Origin: Sedimenticola sp.
GTDB lineage: Bacteria; Pseudomonadota; Gammaproteobacteria; Chromatiales; Chromatiaceae
DNA: 64,000 bases
Direction of reading: 5' to 3'
Assembly: GCA_026984735.1 (NCBI GenBank)
Contig: JALSRN010000094.1
Span: forward strand, 40,900-104,899
Part shown: positions 62,108 through 64,000 of the stretch, one piece after another
Layout of the letters: each line of letters opens with the position of its first letter
Position numbering within the stretch: the first letter of the stretch is position 1
Made by a program: the position numbers and the translations under genes
The notes under the pieces: model-generated
Seen by the model: only the letters and a program-made list of their open reading frames with translations
Databases searched by the model: none
Told to the model about the DNA's origin: nothing

Positions 62108-63298
62108 TCAACGGCGCGCCAGGAAGGCCTCCAGCCGTTCCACCCCCTGCTGCAGCCGCTCCATGGAGGTGGTGTAGGCGAAGCGGACGAAGCGCTCGGC
62201 CCGGTAGCTGCCGAAGTCCCGGCCGGGCGTCACCGCCACCCCCGCCTCTTCCAGCAAGCGCCGGCAGAAGTCGAAACTGTCGTCGGTGAAAGCGCTCACG
62301 TCGGCGTAGAGATAGAAGGCCCCTTCGGGCCGGCCGTGAAGCCTGAAGCCCAGCTCGTCGAGCGCCTGATGGAGAAAGTCGCGCCGGCGGTGGAAGCGCT
62401 GGCGCCGCTGTTCCAGGATCTCCAGCGTTTCCGGCAGAAAAGCGGCCAGGGCAGCATGCTGAGAGAGGGTGGGCGCCGCCAGAAAGAGGTTCTGGGAAAG
62501 CCGGTCGAGCGCCGGCACCCAGGCTTCGGGAGCCACCAGCCACCCCAGGCGCCAGCCGGTCATGCCGAAGAACTTGGAGAAGCTGTTGATGACGAACAGC
62601 TCCTCTCCGCCCAGGGCCAACGCGGTGACCTCGGGAAGATCGTACACCAGCCCCTGGTAGATCTCGTCCACGATGAGGGCGCCACCGGGCGCGCGCACCG
62701 CTTCGTGGAGAAACCGCAGCTGCTCCAAGCTCAACACCCGCCCGGTGGGGTTGGAGGGAGTGGCCACCATCAGCGCGCGGGTCCGAGCGTCCCAGTGGCG
62801 GATCACCTGATCGTTGGCCAGGGCGAAATCCTGCGAAGCCTTCACCCCCAGCGACACCGCCTTCCCCTCGAAGAGCCGCACCATGTGGCGGTTGCAGGGG
62901 TAGCCTGGATCGGGCATCAGCACCTTGTCGCCGGGATCCACCATGGCCGCCAGCACCAGTTGCAACGCGCCGGAAGCCCCGGGGGTGACCACCACTCGTT
63001 CCGGCGCCACCTCCACCGAAAAGCGCTGCCGGTACCAGTGGGCGATGGCCTCGCGCAGCGCCGGCAGCCCCAGCGCCGGCGTATAGTGCGTCCGGCCCTC
63101 CCGCAGCGCCCGCTCGCCCGCGGCGACGATGGGCTCCGGCGTGGGAAAGTCGGGCTCGCCCACCTCCATGTGCACCACATCGCGCCCCTGCGCCTCCAGC
63201 TCGCGGGCGCGGGCGAGGATGGCCATGACGTGGAAGGGTTCGATGCCCGCCATGCGGCGGGCCAGGCGAGGCGGGTTGTTATCGCCAGGCGTGTTCAT
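62108..63298 (-). CDS. class I/II PLP-dependent aminotransferase
   Basis: HMEVGEPDFPTPEPI, LMVATPSNPTGRVLS, VINSFSKFFGMTGWRLGWL. Confidence 0.95.
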   Translation of the reverse strand: MNTPGDNNPPRLARRMAGIEPFHVMAILARARELEAQGRDVVHMEVGEPDFPTPEPIVAAGERALREGRTHYTPALGLPALREAIAHWYRQRFSVEVAPERVVVTPGASGALQLVLAAMVDPGDKVLMPDPGYPCNRHMVRLFEGKAVSLGVKASQDFALANDQVIRHWDARTRALMVATPSNPTGRVLSLEQLRFLHEAVRAPGGALIVDEIYQGLVYDLPEVTALALGGEELFVINSFSKFFGMTGWRLGWLVAPEAWVPALDRLSQNLFLAAPTLSQHAALAAFLPETLEILEQRRQRFHRRRDFLHQALDELGFRLHGRPEGAFYLYADVSAFTDDSFDFCRRLLEEAGVAVTPGRDFGSYRAERFVRFAYTTSMERLQQGVERLEAFLARR

Positions 63299-64000
63299 GG
63301 ATGGCGCGCAGGCTGGGAACGTCCACCTGCCCTTTCACCAGCTCCGGACCGGCGAGCACCCGGGCCGGCCGCTCCGGGGCGCCCAGGTGATCCAGCACGA
63401 GGGCGGCACCGGAGAAGTCGTGGTCCCTGGTGTAGTCGTTGACGGTCACCAGCACGCTCTTGAGTCCCGCCTCCCGGGCGGAGATCAGTCCGTTCCCCGA
63501 GTCCTCGAAGGCCAGGCACCGTTCCGGTGACAGGCCCATCTGCTCCATGGCCCAGAGGTAGATGTCGGGCGCCGGTTTCTTGGCCGGCACGATGTCGCCG
63601 GCGGCGATCACTTCGAACCAGCCTTCGGCTTCGGGATCCAGGCTGTTGCGCAGCAGCGCCGTGACGTTGTCCGGGGTGGTGGTGGTGGCGATGGCCAGCC
63701 GCAGGCCCGCATCGCGCGCCTCGCGGAGGAGCCGCTCCACCCCGGAACGCAGCGGCAGGCCGGGGTCTTCCATCAGCCGTTTGTAGTGCTCCGTCTTTGC
63801 CGCGTGCAGAGCGGCGATGAAGCCATCCAGATCGGCGGGAGCCTCGAACTCCGGGCGGTGCTGGTCGAGGAAGTGGCGGATGCGCTCCTTGCCGCCGGTC
63901 ACCTCCAACAGCTCGCCATAGAGTTCGGGCGTCCATTCCCAGTCCAGCCCCGCGTCGGCGAAAGCGCGGTTGAACGCCACGCGGTGGCCGTCGCGCTCGG
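63279..64000 (-). CDS. HAD-superfamily hydrolase, CbbY/beta-phosphoglucomutase-like (N-terminus beyond window)
   Basis: Frame open to right edge (ERDGHRVAFNRAFADAGL); CLAFEDSGNGLISAREAGLKSVLVTVNDYT. Confidence 0.88.
   Translation of the reverse strand, partial: ERDGHRVAFNRAFADAGLDWEWTPELYGELLEVTGGKERIRHFLDQHRPEFEAPADLDGFIAALHAAKTEHYKRLMEDPGLPLRSGVERLLREARDAGLRLAIATTTTPDNVTALLRNSLDPEAEGWFEVIAAGDIVPAKKPAPDIYLWAMEQMGLSPERCLAFEDSGNGLISAREAGLKSVLVTVNDYTRDHDFSGAALVLDHLGAPERPARVLAGPELVKGQVDVPSLRAIHEHAWR

Overview
The window is about 64 kb of a GC-rich, gammaproteobacterial-looking chromosome, densely coding on both strands. I found no rRNA, tRNA, CRISPR array or transposon.

Most of it is recognisable core genome:
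- thrC, hom and an AlaC-type aminotransferase
- a split pntA / pntB transhydrogenase operon
- lptF-lptG, pepA-holC, argD-argF and sbcB
- rpsP-rimM-trmD-rplS
- a MoxR / DUF58 / BatA-B-D aerotolerance operon and a cold-shock gene
- a compact chemosensory cluster (cheA, cheW, a PAS-CZB MCP, STAS, cheR, cheB, cheY, CheX-like)
- glmM-folP-ftsH-rlmE, yhbY, greA and carB-carA
- thioredoxins and TrmO
- an AmmeMemoRadiSam A/B/rSAM set

The most interesting unexplained element is a small self-contained transcription unit on the minus strand (about 10405 to 10081). It has a perfect FNR box at a class-II position, a TAGAAT -10, an AGGAGGAGGAG Shine-Dalgarno, and a 48-codon ORF ending in [13 protein letters not shown]. 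It finishes with a 7-bp hairpin followed by a U-tract. The supplied ORF track does not list this ORF.

Other notable items:
- a two-hairpin leader with an intrinsic terminator inside the 5' region of the csp gene
- a TGTAGGA-N4-TCCTACA dyad at about -42 of a small secreted Cys protein
- a double-CDGSH / glutamate synthase fusion
- a translationally coupled ThDP enzyme and glycosyltransferase pair

All product calls come from reading the sequence by eye. No database search was run.
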